This document shows, in pieces, positions 24,469 through 34,164 of a DNA stretch of 64,000 bases. Numbering within the stretch: position 1 is the first letter of the stretch; each line of letters begins with the position of its first letter. Position numbers and translations under genes: made by a program. The notes under the pieces were generated by a model. The model had not been told where the DNA came from and did no database searches. It saw only the letters and a list, made by a program, of their open reading frames with translations. Source of the stretch: Sulfurospirillum sp. 1612 (GTDB lineage: Bacteria > Campylobacterota > Campylobacteria > Campylobacterales > Sulfurospirillaceae); the NCBI RefSeq assembly GCF_036556685.1, contig NZ_CP140614.1:124001-188000 (forward strand), in the 5' to 3' direction.

Positions 24469-25752
24469 TTATGATAAGGGCGGTGTCAACTCTTTGATGA
24501 AGCCAATCATCCTGATGGGGTTGTTGTATCTGTCATATTTGAAGATTCTACTACGCGATTCGACATATTTTAATGCCCCTGATTGTGAGATGATTCGAAA
24601 TTGGATACGACAAAATTCATCGGTACTGTTAAAACACTCTTCAATATGCTGAATCACAGCGGGCAAATCTTTTTGATGGATAAATTCCTTTTGAAATTGA
24701 TCTATGGGCATTGAGATTTCATTGTTTGAGCACTCAATCAATGCGGCAAATACTGAATTTCCCGTGATTGTTTTTTGCGGAATATCCCAATCCCAAGCGC
24801 CTATTTTTGCAGATTGCAAACTACAATTGAGCCACTCTCGGTTGCGTTTGAGAGAATTTTCTGTCGCTTTTCTTTTTTTTATTTCTTTTTTTAAACGATA
24901 CGTCCAATAGAGAAAAATCCCAATCAAAATAGCACCAAAGGCCGATATTTGCCAGACGAGAGTATAATCAACCGCTTTTTGAAACAATGGTGGGAACCAC
25001 TGACAATAGATATTGTCTTTGACTTCTTGGGGGATTGCATGAATACATTTTTGCAATATATCCCTCAAAATAGGCGCATCATCTCGCACTCCCATAGCAT
25101 AATCAAATCGATACTTGGCGATGCCCGATATCGCCAGATTTTGAAAACCATCATTTTGGATAGAGTAGGCGATTTGAGATAAATTTCCAACATAAGCATA
25201 CGTCTTGCCCGCAAGCACTAAATTAAGCCCCTGCGTCAAATTTTCGGTTTTGACTAAAAAGATATCTTTATGAAACTCTTCTAGGATGTGATGGCTCATA
25301 TAATCATCAATAACTGCTACGGTTTTGCCGTTTAACTCTCTTAATCCATCAACATACCCCACAATCTTATTGGTCACAATAGCCATAGGAAAAGAGAGGT
25401 AGGAATGTGTAAAGAGGAGGTATTCTCCCCTTTTATGAGTGGGTGCGATACAAGAGAGTACATCAACCGATTTATCTCTTGCTAATTCTGTGACTTCCTT
25501 CCATGTTTTGGCGGTGACAATGTTGATTTTGATGTTGAGCATCTTTTTGATTTCAGCGAGATAATCAATGGCAATACCTTTAAATTCCCCATGACTATCT
25601 TGAAATTCAAATGGCGCATAATTTCTATCGATGCCTACGGTGATGCTAGGGTGCTGTGCTAGCCAATCTTTCTCTTTTTGCGTTAATCCAATATCGACTG
25701 CAGCCCATACGTTTATTTGTAGAAACAGACCGATACAGAGTAATTTAATCAC
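24469..25752 (-). CDS. Membrane sensor: solute-binding domain plus PAS, no output domain
   Basis: About 427 residues. The preferred start is the GTG at 25752, which overlaps the kinase stop as GTGA and follows AAGGAA; a longer ATG start lies inside the kinase gene. After a signal segment (LLCIGLFLQINVWA), a family-3 solute-binding domain spans roughly 30-265 (ITVGIDRNYAPFEF). A single membrane helix near 270-290 follows, then a PAS domain (WDWDIPQKTITGNS to IRMIGFIKEL). The protein stops there: no kinase, GGDEF, EAL or methyl-accepting region. BvgS-like sensors normally continue into a kinase. It probably acts by pairing with the kinase encoded directly upstream in the operon. Confidence 0.8.
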   Translation of the reverse strand: MIKLLCIGLFLQINVWAAVDIGLTQKEKDWLAQHPSITVGIDRNYAPFEFQDSHGEFKGIAIDYLAEIKKMLNIKINIVTAKTWKEVTELARDKSVDVLSCIAPTHKRGEYLLFTHSYLSFPMAIVTNKIVGYVDGLRELNGKTVAVIDDYMSHHILEEFHKDIFLVKTENLTQGLNLVLAGKTYAYVGNLSQIAYSIQNDGFQNLAISGIAKYRFDYAMGVRDDAPILRDILQKCIHAIPQEVKDNIYCQWFPPLFQKAVDYTLVWQISAFGAILIGIFLYWTYRLKKEIKKRKATENSLKRNREWLNCSLQSAKIGAWDWDIPQKTITGNSVFAALIECSNNEISMPIDQFQKEFIHQKDLPAVIQHIEECFNSTDEFCRIQFRIISQSGALKYVESRSRIFKYDRYNNPIRMIGFIKELTPPLS

Positions 25753-26939
25753 TGTGAATTTCCTTCTTTTAATATTTTTGATGGGAGGTAATAGCAAAAG
25801 CGCGTATGCCCCTCTTGTGTTGATGTAACCTCAATGTTAATTTTATAGATATGACAGATATGCTCCACCATACTCAACCCTAAGCCAAACCCGCCTAAAA
25901 TATTATCCCCTCGATAATACCTTCGAAAAATCTTTTTGGTGTCTTGAATCTGTTCTCCCCAATTACTAAAACACAACCTACCCATCGATGCGTCTTTAAA
26001 GAGTGTGATTTTAATTGTCGTTCCTTTGTTGGAATATTTGATAGCGTTGGAGAGATTGTTATCAATTAACCGTTGCAACTCGACCACATTGATGTGTAAA
26101 AACAGATTGTCTGTGATGTCACTCATGATTTTTAGATCTTTAATCTCTGCCAAAATACGAAAAAATTCTATTCTGTTTTTTAGCAAAGGAGCGACATGAA
26201 CCCAATCTTTTGGATACGAGGTTTTTGAATTTTTTATGAAGTATTCGATACTTTCATAAACAGACGTGAGATTACGCAATCCTCCCTGTGCTCTTTTTAG
26301 TGCCATAGAGGATTTAATTGTATTTTCTAAAAACTCCAAATTGATTTGAATCACTCCCAAAGGGGTACGTATCTCATGCATGGCATCTTTGAGGAAAAGG
26401 TCTAGATTTTGATTGATGATATTGTGTACTTTAGTGGTGTGTAAATACAAAAAGATACTGCACAAAATCAAAAATGTGATAATACTAATGACTAAAATAA
26501 AAATCCTATTATTGATATCTGAATAATTCAAATCTTTTTCCAAGATAATGCGTACCGGCCCTGAGGGAAGAAATGTTTTGGTATGGTTATAAAAAAGATG
26601 ATTGCCCCGCATATAAATCAGCTTATGGGGATTATATGTGGGAGTGTTGGTAAAGGTTGTATAGAGTATGGAGCCATTGGTATCGATGAGGGCAACGCGA
26701 TATAAGAAGGATTCTAATGTCCCAAAGATAGACTCTTTGAACTCTTTTAGTGTGCGATTATATTTGGTGATTTTATTGGCATAATGCTCGATTTTGTACT
26801 GCTCTTGTATTTTGAGCATGGCTGTGGATTCTTGGATATAAAAATATGAAATGAGAGCAAATGCTGAGGTAATGATGATGGCAGAAGCAAATGAGTAAAG
26901 GGCTATAGAGATGTTAAGTTTTTTCAATTTGGTATCCAA
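25749..26939 (-). CDS. Sensor histidine kinase
   Basis: A 396-residue membrane kinase. Two membrane helices (about 10-32 and 145-165) frame a periplasmic domain of about 110 residues. The dimerisation box has the phosphorylated histidine in DAMHEIRTPLGVIQ. The ATP-binding domain shows the N box NNLSNAIKYS and G box GGFGLGLSMVEHI. It overlaps the response regulator by 26 bases and the sensor protein by four, so all three are one operon. The signal is unknown; the adjacent solute-binding-PAS protein may be the ligand sensor. Confidence 0.92.
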   Translation of the reverse strand: MDTKLKKLNISIALYSFASAIIITSAFALISYFYIQESTAMLKIQEQYKIEHYANKITKYNRTLKEFKESIFGTLESFLYRVALIDTNGSILYTTFTNTPTYNPHKLIYMRGNHLFYNHTKTFLPSGPVRIILEKDLNYSDINNRIFILVISIITFLILCSIFLYLHTTKVHNIINQNLDLFLKDAMHEIRTPLGVIQINLEFLENTIKSSMALKRAQGGLRNLTSVYESIEYFIKNSKTSYPKDWVHVAPLLKNRIEFFRILAEIKDLKIMSDITDNLFLHINVVELQRLIDNNLSNAIKYSNKGTTIKITLFKDASMGRLCFSNWGEQIQDTKKIFRRYYRGDNILGGFGLGLSMVEHICHIYKINIEVTSTQEGHTRFCYYLPSKILKEGNSQ

Positions 26940-27576
26940 GCCCTCGGGAATTGATGATGAGATTTTTGTCTGTTTTGTCGCGAATGCGTTTGATGTGCAT
27001 TCTCAAATCCGCTTCAGTGATAAATTCATCATCCCAAAGGGTGCTAATGATATCATTGGTGGTGAAAAAAGAGCCTTGTCTCATGATGAGATAATTGAGG
27101 ATTTTTTGCTCAATTGGTGTCAGTTTAATCATCTCCCCATCTCGGGAAAGTTCGTGTTTGAGTAGATCAAATATAAAGTTATATTTTAGTTTTATGATAC
27201 TTTTACTGGTTTTGTATTGAAAATTATTGACCGTTTGTGTGATGCGGTATTTGAGCTCTTTTAAGGCAAAAGGTTTCCGGATATAATCATTGCAACCGAC
27301 TTCATAACCGGTGCTTAAATCATCAATATCGGTGAGCGAGGTCACGAGGATGATAGGCACTTCTATGTCATTTTCTCGCACAGCCTTCACCACTTCATAA
27401 CCTGAAATCGTCGGGACTCTCACATCCATCAATAACAAATCATAATCAGTTTCAAATACTGCATCTAGCGCGTCTTGACCCCTCTCAAAATCATCCACGT
27501 CATAATCTAAAGATTCAAGATACTCTTTAATGCTCACTCGGTAACTAAAATCATCCTCTAACAGTAAAATTTTCAT
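26914..27576 (-). CDS. OmpR-family response regulator
   Basis: A 220-residue two-component regulator. The receiver domain (1-120) has the acidic pocket LLLEDD, the phospho-acceptor aspartate in LLLMDVRVP and the lysine in YIRKPF. The winged-helix DNA-binding domain (about 130-218) has the LTPIEQKILNYL and DLRMHIKRIRDK helices. It is the first gene of the three-gene sensory operon. Targets are unknown. Confidence 0.92.
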   Translation of the reverse strand: MKILLLEDDFSYRVSIKEYLESLDYDVDDFERGQDALDAVFETDYDLLLMDVRVPTISGYEVVKAVRENDIEVPIILVTSLTDIDDLSTGYEVGCNDYIRKPFALKELKYRITQTVNNFQYKTSKSIIKLKYNFIFDLLKHELSRDGEMIKLTPIEQKILNYLIMRQGSFFTTNDIISTLWDDEFITEADLRMHIKRIRDKTDKNLIINSRGLGYQIEKT

Positions 27577-27943
27577 ATCAACCTTCCTATTGGCGCCATC
27601 TTAGCGAATTTTTGTTGAAAAAGATATAGTTTTTTCTAATAAAAATGGCATCAAAAAAATGAGAAATTTTGACGAAAAAATTTTAAAAAATTTGCAAAAA
27701 AGCCTAGAAGCCCAAGATTAGGGAACAAGATAGGGGAAATGTCCCTTCTATCATGATAAAAAATAACAATTTTTATCCTGTTTGTTACGTTAATTTTACA
27801 TTGACATGATAAGGCAGATATAAGGGCTAAGATATGTCAATAAGATACATTTTTCTAATACTTCTACCCGCGTCAATTTGCGGTGATAGGGGAAATTAAT
27901 TTTATATGATATAAAATGATAAGAGAAAAGAAAAAGGAGCCCT
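27577..27943. other. Divergent intergenic region
   Basis: About 367 bases between the minus-strand response regulator and plus-strand ycjX. Both promoters must lie here. A TTGACA at about 27800 lacks a good partner, and ATATAAAAT at 27908-27916 is a possible -10 for ycjX. The stretch at about 27640-27705 is extremely A+T-rich. No RNA gene or small protein gene is supported. Confidence 0.3.
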
Positions 27944-29296
27944 GTGGTGCGGATGAAAAAAACACTTGCAGACCTAGCAAAAACGGCGCAAAATGCGATA
28001 CCAGAATTGCCCTCTTTGGAGGCGACGACAAAAATCGCCATTACTGGCTTGAGTCATTCGGGAAAGACGGTTTTTATCACCTCTTTGATTGATCAATTAT
28101 TGAATCAAAAAAAAGTCTCATGGCTGACTTCAAAACACCGTCCATTCAAAGTGAGACTTGCGCCTCCAAAAGCCACTATGAAGCGTTTTGATTACTATAC
28201 TTTTGCCCGAGAGATTAAGCAAAAATCAGCATGGCCCAACGGTACTGATACCATCACGTCGACGGTGTTAGAATTTGAAAAAAAGAGCAAGTTCTCATTT
28301 TTGAAAAATTCAAGATTTAAATTGGAGATTATCGATTATCCAGGGGAGTGGATTTTAGATATTGGCCTCTTAAATCTCAGTTATGAAGCGTGGTCTACTC
28401 GAGTACTAACATGGCTTCAAGAGAGCGAAGAACCCGAGGCATTGCGTTATTTGGATGAGCTTAAAACACTCTGCGACCAAAGTGGTGGTCCTGTACTTGA
28501 GCACAAGCTTCATGATAGTTACTGCACACTGTTGCATCATCTCAAAGAGCGTCACTACTCGCTTCTCACACCGGGACGCTTCTTGATGCCCGCTGATCTT
28601 GCGGGAGATCCATTGTTGGTTTTTGCACCGATTGCCAATACAAAGTGTGCCTTGCATGCGGTCTATAAAAAACGCTATGATGCTTATTTGCACGATATTG
28701 TTCGAGATATTCAATTGAAACACTTCCATGGATTTGATCGACAAATTGTCCTGGTTGATATGGTAGAGGCCTTGCAACATGGTCCCAAATGTTATCATGA
28801 TATGAAAACAGGACTCGACCGAATGCTGTCGCTTTATAGCTATAAAAATAGAAAATTCTTTTTCAAATTTTTTCCCTCCATTCGTAATGTCACTTTTGTC
28901 GCAACCAAGGCAGATCTGGTGGCCGCCTCACAAAGTAATAATTATCTCGCACTACTTGATGAAATGACAGAGAATATTCGAGCAGAACTTGATATTAGCC
29001 ACATCAAGACCAACACTCAAGTGATAGCTTCGGTGAAATGTACACAAAGCATCACCCAGCAATATCAAGGCAAAACACTCTCATTTGTGCGAGGTGTGAG
29101 TGCCAAAGATAAAAAACTGGTCGAAATCTATCCCGGAGAAATGCCATCTTCTTATCCTCCCCCAACACAATGGCGTGCGGACCATTATGCGTATGAAGCA
29201 TTTTTGCCACCACAAAAATCGTACAAAGAGAACGAACCCTTTGATCACATCCATATGGATCGCGTGATTGAATCCCTTATTGGAGATTTGTTATGA
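27944..29296 (+). CDS. ycjX: YcjX-family GTPase-like protein
   Basis: A 450-residue P-loop protein. Walker A is GLSHSGKTVF near residue 36, and the DYPGEWILD segment is the Walker B/switch-like region typical of the family (DUF463). GGAG at 27936-27939 allows GTG starts at 27944 or 27947, or a more distant ATG at 27953. It overlaps ycjF by ATGA. In E. coli ycjX and ycjF accompany the phage-shock genes, but none of those is present here. Role unknown; probably membrane stress or envelope maintenance. Confidence 0.88.
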   Translation: MVRMKKTLADLAKTAQNAIPELPSLEATTKIAITGLSHSGKTVFITSLIDQLLNQKKVSWLTSKHRPFKVRLAPPKATMKRFDYYTFAREIKQKSAWPNGTDTITSTVLEFEKKSKFSFLKNSRFKLEIIDYPGEWILDIGLLNLSYEAWSTRVLTWLQESEEPEALRYLDELKTLCDQSGGPVLEHKLHDSYCTLLHHLKERHYSLLTPGRFLMPADLAGDPLLVFAPIANTKCALHAVYKKRYDAYLHDIVRDIQLKHFHGFDRQIVLVDMVEALQHGPKCYHDMKTGLDRMLSLYSYKNRKFFFKFFPSIRNVTFVATKADLVAASQSNNYLALLDEMTENIRAELDISHIKTNTQVIASVKCTQSITQQYQGKTLSFVRGVSAKDKKLVEIYPGEMPSSYPPPTQWRADHYAYEAFLPPQKSYKENEPFDHIHMDRVIESLIGDLL

Positions 29297-30345
29297 GTAT
29301 TAAACCGTTTAAAAAAATCATACAACCCCAACAACCCGATGATTTTAAAGAACCACCCATCAAGCCATTTAAGATGGAACCAACCGGAGCGCTAGATACA
29401 CATATGGAGAATGTAGAAGATGCAACGGGTGCATATGATGCTAAAAATCGCTCCTCTTTTGAGAAGTTTTTTGCTTCTTTTCGTACTATTTGGGGAATTG
29501 GCATAGCACTTTTGTTTTTTATTGTTGTGATGATTGTTTCAGATACAATCCAAAGCATTCAGGACATCATGATAGAAGGAAGTGTTGCACAATATCTCTA
29601 CCTTGTGGGGTTGTTGGTGTTGTTACTAGCCTTAATCTTGAATCTTTTTAGCACGGTCAAACAGTTAAAAACATTGCAGCGTGTCACCGATATCCAAGCT
29701 CAATTTGAGCGTCAAAAAAAGCAACCAACACAAGAGATTGTCGGTTTGGTACACCATCTTTTGAGGCGATATGAACACAACCCTGACCCCAAATTGCAAC
29801 AGCACATTACCCAAATACGGACCGCACTCGATTCGGCTGTTGTGTATCATGAACTCTATCATGATATCGATGGCGGGTTGCTTTCAATATTAGATGAACA
29901 TGCCAAAAAAAGAATCCACAAAGCTTCCTTGCAAGCGGCACTCTCCACGGCGATTTCTCCGATACCCCTTTTTGATATGCTGTTGATTTTTTGGCGGAGT
30001 TTGTTGCTGACCAAAGAGATTGCCTTAGTTTATGGGTTTTGCCCAGGAGGGCTCACGCGTCTTATCTTGCTCAAAAAAGCAGTCGTTCATATTGCTTTTG
30101 CCGGTGTTGCAGAATTGGCCGCAGACCTTGCCAATCAAGTAACAGGAGCATCCATGCTCACAAAATTTTCAGAATCTATAGGGCAGGGTATTGCCAATGG
30201 CGTGCTGCTCTCACGTTTGGGTTATGGTATCATGGACGCGTGTCGTCCCATCGCACTTGGAGAGAAAAAGAGCAGCTTTGCAAGAGAACTTCTCAAAGAT
30301 ATTGCGCAATATTTCAAAATTTATACCCCACATGAACCCATATAA
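29293..30345 (+). CDS. ycjF: YcjF-family membrane protein (DUF697)
   Basis: A 350-residue inner-membrane protein. Two hydrophobic helices sit at about 60-85 and 95-120, followed by a soluble DUF697 domain that ends near the C-terminus (AALSTAISPIPLFDMLLIFWRSLLLTKEIA and ELAADLANQVTG). The pairing and overlap with ycjX match the conserved gene pair. Function unknown. Confidence 0.85.
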   Translation: MSIKPFKKIIQPQQPDDFKEPPIKPFKMEPTGALDTHMENVEDATGAYDAKNRSSFEKFFASFRTIWGIGIALLFFIVVMIVSDTIQSIQDIMIEGSVAQYLYLVGLLVLLLALILNLFSTVKQLKTLQRVTDIQAQFERQKKQPTQEIVGLVHHLLRRYEHNPDPKLQQHITQIRTALDSAVVYHELYHDIDGGLLSILDEHAKKRIHKASLQAALSTAISPIPLFDMLLIFWRSLLLTKEIALVYGFCPGGLTRLILLKKAVVHIAFAGVAELAADLANQVTGASMLTKFSESIGQGIANGVLLSRLGYGIMDACRPIALGEKKSSFARELLKDIAQYFKIYTPHEPI

Positions 30346-30464
30346 CCTGAAATCTCTTATTTTGCGAAGCATAAGTCTTATGTATCATAATTAAGGCAGT
30401 ATCTCACAAGTAAAAAAGAAAAATTTTGTTAAAATACTGCCATTCTTTTAAGGGGCAGGTTGTC

Positions 30465-33425
30465 ATGGAGAAAAAATTTAGTTTATTTAATTACTTTCAT
30501 ATTGCTTCGTATATGGTACTTCTTGCCCTGGTTACGGTTTTGATTACATTTGTTTTTTATGATGCCAATACCAAATTCAAACAAGAATCTATCAAGATAG
30601 AACAAGAGCAACTCAAGAGTAAAAAAAAGAAACTAAAAGAATCCGTACAAAATTTTGTCAATTATATTTATCTACGGCAAAAAGAAGTCTATGCACAGAC
30701 TAAAGAGAGTGCAAAAGCACGTACTCTCAGAGCCTATGACATCGCGATGAATCTGTATCAAACTTATAAAAATCAACGCAGTGATGCTGAAATTCAAGAG
30801 ATGATTATTGCGGTTTTGCAATCTTTTAAATACAAAAATAAACAAGAATATTATTTTATTGTACAACGTAATGGCACGGGGTTATTGTTCCCTATAGAGC
30901 CTAGTTTGAAGGGTAAAAATGTGCTAGAGACTACCAATCAGCATGCCAAAGAAGTATCCCAAAAGATTTTGAATACGATGCGCAATAAAAAAGAGGGGTT
31001 TTTAGAATACAAGTGGAAGCAATCCTATCATGATAAGCACCAATATGACAAAATCTCTTATATGAAAGTGTTTGAGCCTTATGATTGGATTATCGGTACG
31101 GGCGTTTATGTCAAAGACATTGAAGCAAAAATCAAAGATGAGATTGTTAATGATGACAATAGACTCAGATATAGTAAAAATTATATTTTTATAGGCAAAT
31201 GGGATGGGACGTCATTGACCTATCCGACAAAAAACAAAAATATGTATGATGTTGTTGACAAATCTGGTTATTATGTTGTGCGAGAATTAATCAAAAAGGC
31301 AAAAGAAGGCGGGGGCTTTATCAGCTACACCATGCCTAAATTGCAACACGAACGCAGTATCAAAAAACTCAGTTATGTCCAAGGAATCCCACAGTGGCAC
31401 TGGTATGTCGGCTCGGGTGTTTATTTGGATGATATGAATCATGAAATTGAAGTCTTGCGTAAGGCGATAGTACAACGTTCAAATGAACAATTGGTCTATA
31501 TGTTGGTTTTTGTTTTGGGCGTGGCCGGTATCTTTGCGTGGTTTTACACTTTTATTACAAAAAAGATAAAAAAAGATTTTTTAGTCTTTTCTGATTTCTT
31601 TGATACCCTCTCTCACCGGAATTTTTTTATTAATACGCATGCTCTTAAATTTAGTGAATTTAGAGAACTGGCACATCATGCCAATAAAATGCTCGAGTCA
31701 AAATTAAAAGTTATGGAAGATTTAGAAGCGTATAAGAAGATTGTCTCAAATTCCGATGATTTTCTTGCTTTGATTGACCAAAATTATATTTATCGCGCGA
31801 TTAGCGGAGGATATGAGACACTGTTTCAAAAAAGTAAAGAAGAGATTTTAGGCAAGAGTATTGCCTCGTTGTTGGGAGAAGAATTTTTCTATAAAAATAT
31901 CAAAAAATATAGTGATCGTGCACTCTCTGGGGTATCGTTTGAGCGAGAGTATTGGTATGTCACAAATGAACAACGATACTATTTTCATGCCAAGTATTTT
32001 CCTTATTTTAATCATCCCGATGATACATTACCAGCAGCATATGTCGTCTCTGCACGCGATATTACAGAAAAGAAAAAATACCACGACCAATTGATTGCTT
32101 CAGAAAAAGAATTGGTATTTTTGGCACACAATGATGCTTTGACATCACTACCAAATCGTCTCTTATTGCTTGATCGCATTCAACAAGCTGTTGCGCATCA
32201 TCATCGTTATGGTAACAAGTTTGCCGTGTGTTATATTGATTTGGATAATTTTAAAAAAATCAATGACAGTTATGGACACTCTTATGGCGATGAAGTGTTA
32301 AAACAATTCTCTCAAAAGGTTTTAAAAATCATACGAGAATCTGACACATTATCACGTATTGGTGGAGATGAATTTATTTTGTTATTAGAGACCATCAAAG
32401 ACCCTGTTGAAGTGTTGTCGGTTATGTTAAAAATACAAAATATTTTTTTAGAGCCTTTTATCATCAAAGATTTTACATTTTTTCTCAGTTGTAGTATCGG
32501 AATTAGCGTCTATCCCGATCATGGCAGCAACAGTGAAACCCTCATAAAAAATGCGGATATTGCCATGTATAAAGCAAAAAATTCAGGGAAGAATACGCAT
32601 GCCTTTTTTAAAGATGAGATGTCCATAGCCACCGTTGCAAAAGTCAATATAGAAAATGATTTGCGCGAGGCAATCAACAAGCAACAATTTCAAGTCTATT
32701 ATCACCCTCAAGTCGATTTAAAAACTCAAAAACTCGTCGGATTGGAAGCTTTATTACGATGGAATCATCCTGAAAAAGGCTTGCTATTGCCGCGACATTT
32801 TATCGATATTTGTGAAGAAACACGTTTGATTATTTCGATTGGTGAATGGGTGATGCGACAAAGTTGTGAGGATTTATTGTCTTTGCAACACGAGGGATTA
32901 CTCTCAAAAGATGTGCGAATTTCTATCAATGTTTCTGGCGTGCAGATTGAATACAGTGATTTTTTACCGGTAGTTCAAGATGTGATTGAAACAACGGCCA
33001 TTGATCCGCAAATATTAGAGATTGAAATCACAGAATCGTTCATCATGCAGGATCCAAAGCGTTGGATTAACCTTTTGGAAGTATTACGCGAGATGCATGT
33101 CAAAATTGTGATTGATGACTTTGGTACGGGATACTCTTCGCTGAGCTATTTACTACGATTGCCGATTGATAAATTGAAAGTGGATATGTCGTTTGTGAGT
33201 AATATTCCAGAAGATGAAGATGCCTGTGCCATTGTCCGTACGATTCTTGATTTGGCATCGAATATGAAAATCTCCTCTTTGGCTGAGGGGATTGAAACAA
33301 AAGAACAAGAGCAATATCTCGCAAAACACGGATGCGAACAAGGTCAAGGATACCTGTATGCCAAACCAATGAGTTTGGAAATGTTGAAAACCTGGATAAA
33401 AAATAGAAATACGACACACCACTGA
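30465..33425 (+). CDS. Cache-PAS-GGDEF-EAL c-di-GMP signalling protein
   Basis: About 986 residues. The ATG at 30465 follows AAGGGGCAGG; an in-frame TTG upstream is less likely. One membrane helix (about 15-37) is followed by a tandem Cache sensor region in the periplasm with two similar modules (YDWIIGTGVYVKDIEAKI and WHWYVGSGVYLDDMNHEI). A second helix lies near 345-365, then a PAS domain, a diguanylate cyclase domain with intact RIGGDEF, and a phosphodiesterase domain with intact GLEALLRW and DDFGTGYSSL. Both catalytic motifs are canonical, so it could make or degrade c-di-GMP depending on ligand. It is monocistronic. Confidence 0.93.
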   Translation: MEKKFSLFNYFHIASYMVLLALVTVLITFVFYDANTKFKQESIKIEQEQLKSKKKKLKESVQNFVNYIYLRQKEVYAQTKESAKARTLRAYDIAMNLYQTYKNQRSDAEIQEMIIAVLQSFKYKNKQEYYFIVQRNGTGLLFPIEPSLKGKNVLETTNQHAKEVSQKILNTMRNKKEGFLEYKWKQSYHDKHQYDKISYMKVFEPYDWIIGTGVYVKDIEAKIKDEIVNDDNRLRYSKNYIFIGKWDGTSLTYPTKNKNMYDVVDKSGYYVVRELIKKAKEGGGFISYTMPKLQHERSIKKLSYVQGIPQWHWYVGSGVYLDDMNHEIEVLRKAIVQRSNEQLVYMLVFVLGVAGIFAWFYTFITKKIKKDFLVFSDFFDTLSHRNFFINTHALKFSEFRELAHHANKMLESKLKVMEDLEAYKKIVSNSDDFLALIDQNYIYRAISGGYETLFQKSKEEILGKSIASLLGEEFFYKNIKKYSDRALSGVSFEREYWYVTNEQRYYFHAKYFPYFNHPDDTLPAAYVVSARDITEKKKYHDQLIASEKELVFLAHNDALTSLPNRLLLLDRIQQAVAHHHRYGNKFAVCYIDLDNFKKINDSYGHSYGDEVLKQFSQKVLKIIRESDTLSRIGGDEFILLLETIKDPVEVLSVMLKIQNIFLEPFIIKDFTFFLSCSIGISVYPDHGSNSETLIKNADIAMYKAKNSGKNTHAFFKDEMSIATVAKVNIENDLREAINKQQFQVYYHPQVDLKTQKLVGLEALLRWNHPEKGLLLPRHFIDICEETRLIISIGEWVMRQSCEDLLSLQHEGLLSKDVRISINVSGVQIEYSDFLPVVQDVIETTAIDPQILEIEITESFIMQDPKRWINLLEVLREMHVKIVIDDFGTGYSSLSYLLRLPIDKLKVDMSFVSNIPEDEDACAIVRTILDLASNMKISSLAEGIETKEQEQYLAKHGCEQGQGYLYAKPMSLEMLKTWIKNRNTTHH

Positions 33426-33446
33426 TCTGATGGCATCTCAGATCAG
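33422..33446. terminator. Stem-loop between EAL gene and hsp20
   Basis: CTGATCTGA (33422-33430) pairs perfectly with TCAGATCAG (33438-33446) around a 7-base loop, directly at the stop of the GGDEF-EAL gene and 12 bases before the convergent Hsp20 stop. No T-run is present, so its terminator strength is uncertain. Confidence 0.5.
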
Positions 33447-33457
33447 CGTATGAGGGG

Positions 33458-33937
33458 TTATGCTTTTGGGATTTTAATAACCAAAACCCCCTGTTTATAT
33501 TGAGTCTTCATCTCTTTCATCTTGGCGTTATTGGGAAGTAAAAAGCTCCTAAAATATGAATTTGTATAAGAGGAACTTTGATAGTTCTGTTGATTTTTCG
33601 TCACATTTTTTTGATAACTTCTTGCATTGATGTAGAGCATATTTTTATTGGTTTTGATATCAATATTACTCTGTTCAAATCCAGGTAAGTTTACCGTGAT
33701 GACATAAGCATCTCGGGTGTTTTTAAAGCTGCTTTTTGCTGCTGTTACGGGATTTGTTATCGCGTGACTTCCAAAATATTTCTGATGCAAATCTCTAAAC
33801 AGCTTTCCCATCGTTTGTTCCATATGCTCAAAATCACTAGAAATTGAAGATGGATTGGATGGATTCGTTTGCGCGTTGGCAGATATTAAAAATCCACTTA
33901 GAAGTGCTATTGTCAATGCTGTATTTACAGTTTTCAT
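33458..33937 (-). CDS. Exported Hsp20/alpha-crystallin protein
   Basis: A 159-residue small heat-shock protein with an N-terminal signal peptide (MKTVNTALTIALLSGFLISANA), which would place it in the periplasm. The alpha-crystallin domain covers about 70-159 (RDAYVITVNLPGFEQSNIDIKTN and YFRSFLLPNNAK). The chain ends VLVIKIPKA, so the usual C-terminal extension after the last strand is very short. Most Hsp20 proteins are cytoplasmic, so an exported one may protect envelope proteins. It is a single gene, convergent with the GGDEF-EAL gene. Confidence 0.85.
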   Translation of the reverse strand: MKTVNTALTIALLSGFLISANAQTNPSNPSSISSDFEHMEQTMGKLFRDLHQKYFGSHAITNPVTAAKSSFKNTRDAYVITVNLPGFEQSNIDIKTNKNMLYINARSYQKNVTKNQQNYQSSSYTNSYFRSFLLPNNAKMKEMKTQYKQGVLVIKIPKA

Positions 33938-34164
33938 GCGTCTCTCCTATCTGTTTTTTAATATTTTCATTGATAATTTTAATACCCTTTTTTAAAGATT
34001 TAGTAAATAAAAAAACAACAAACTTATAAAAATTATTTTATAACTTAATTTTACATTTAAAAATAAAGTTAACTTTTATTCTGTCTTAGAGCTTAAAACA
34101 ATCTGCAATAGAATCCATAAAAAGGTCATTTTAATCTTTTTAATTCAATATAAAGGTAGAAACA

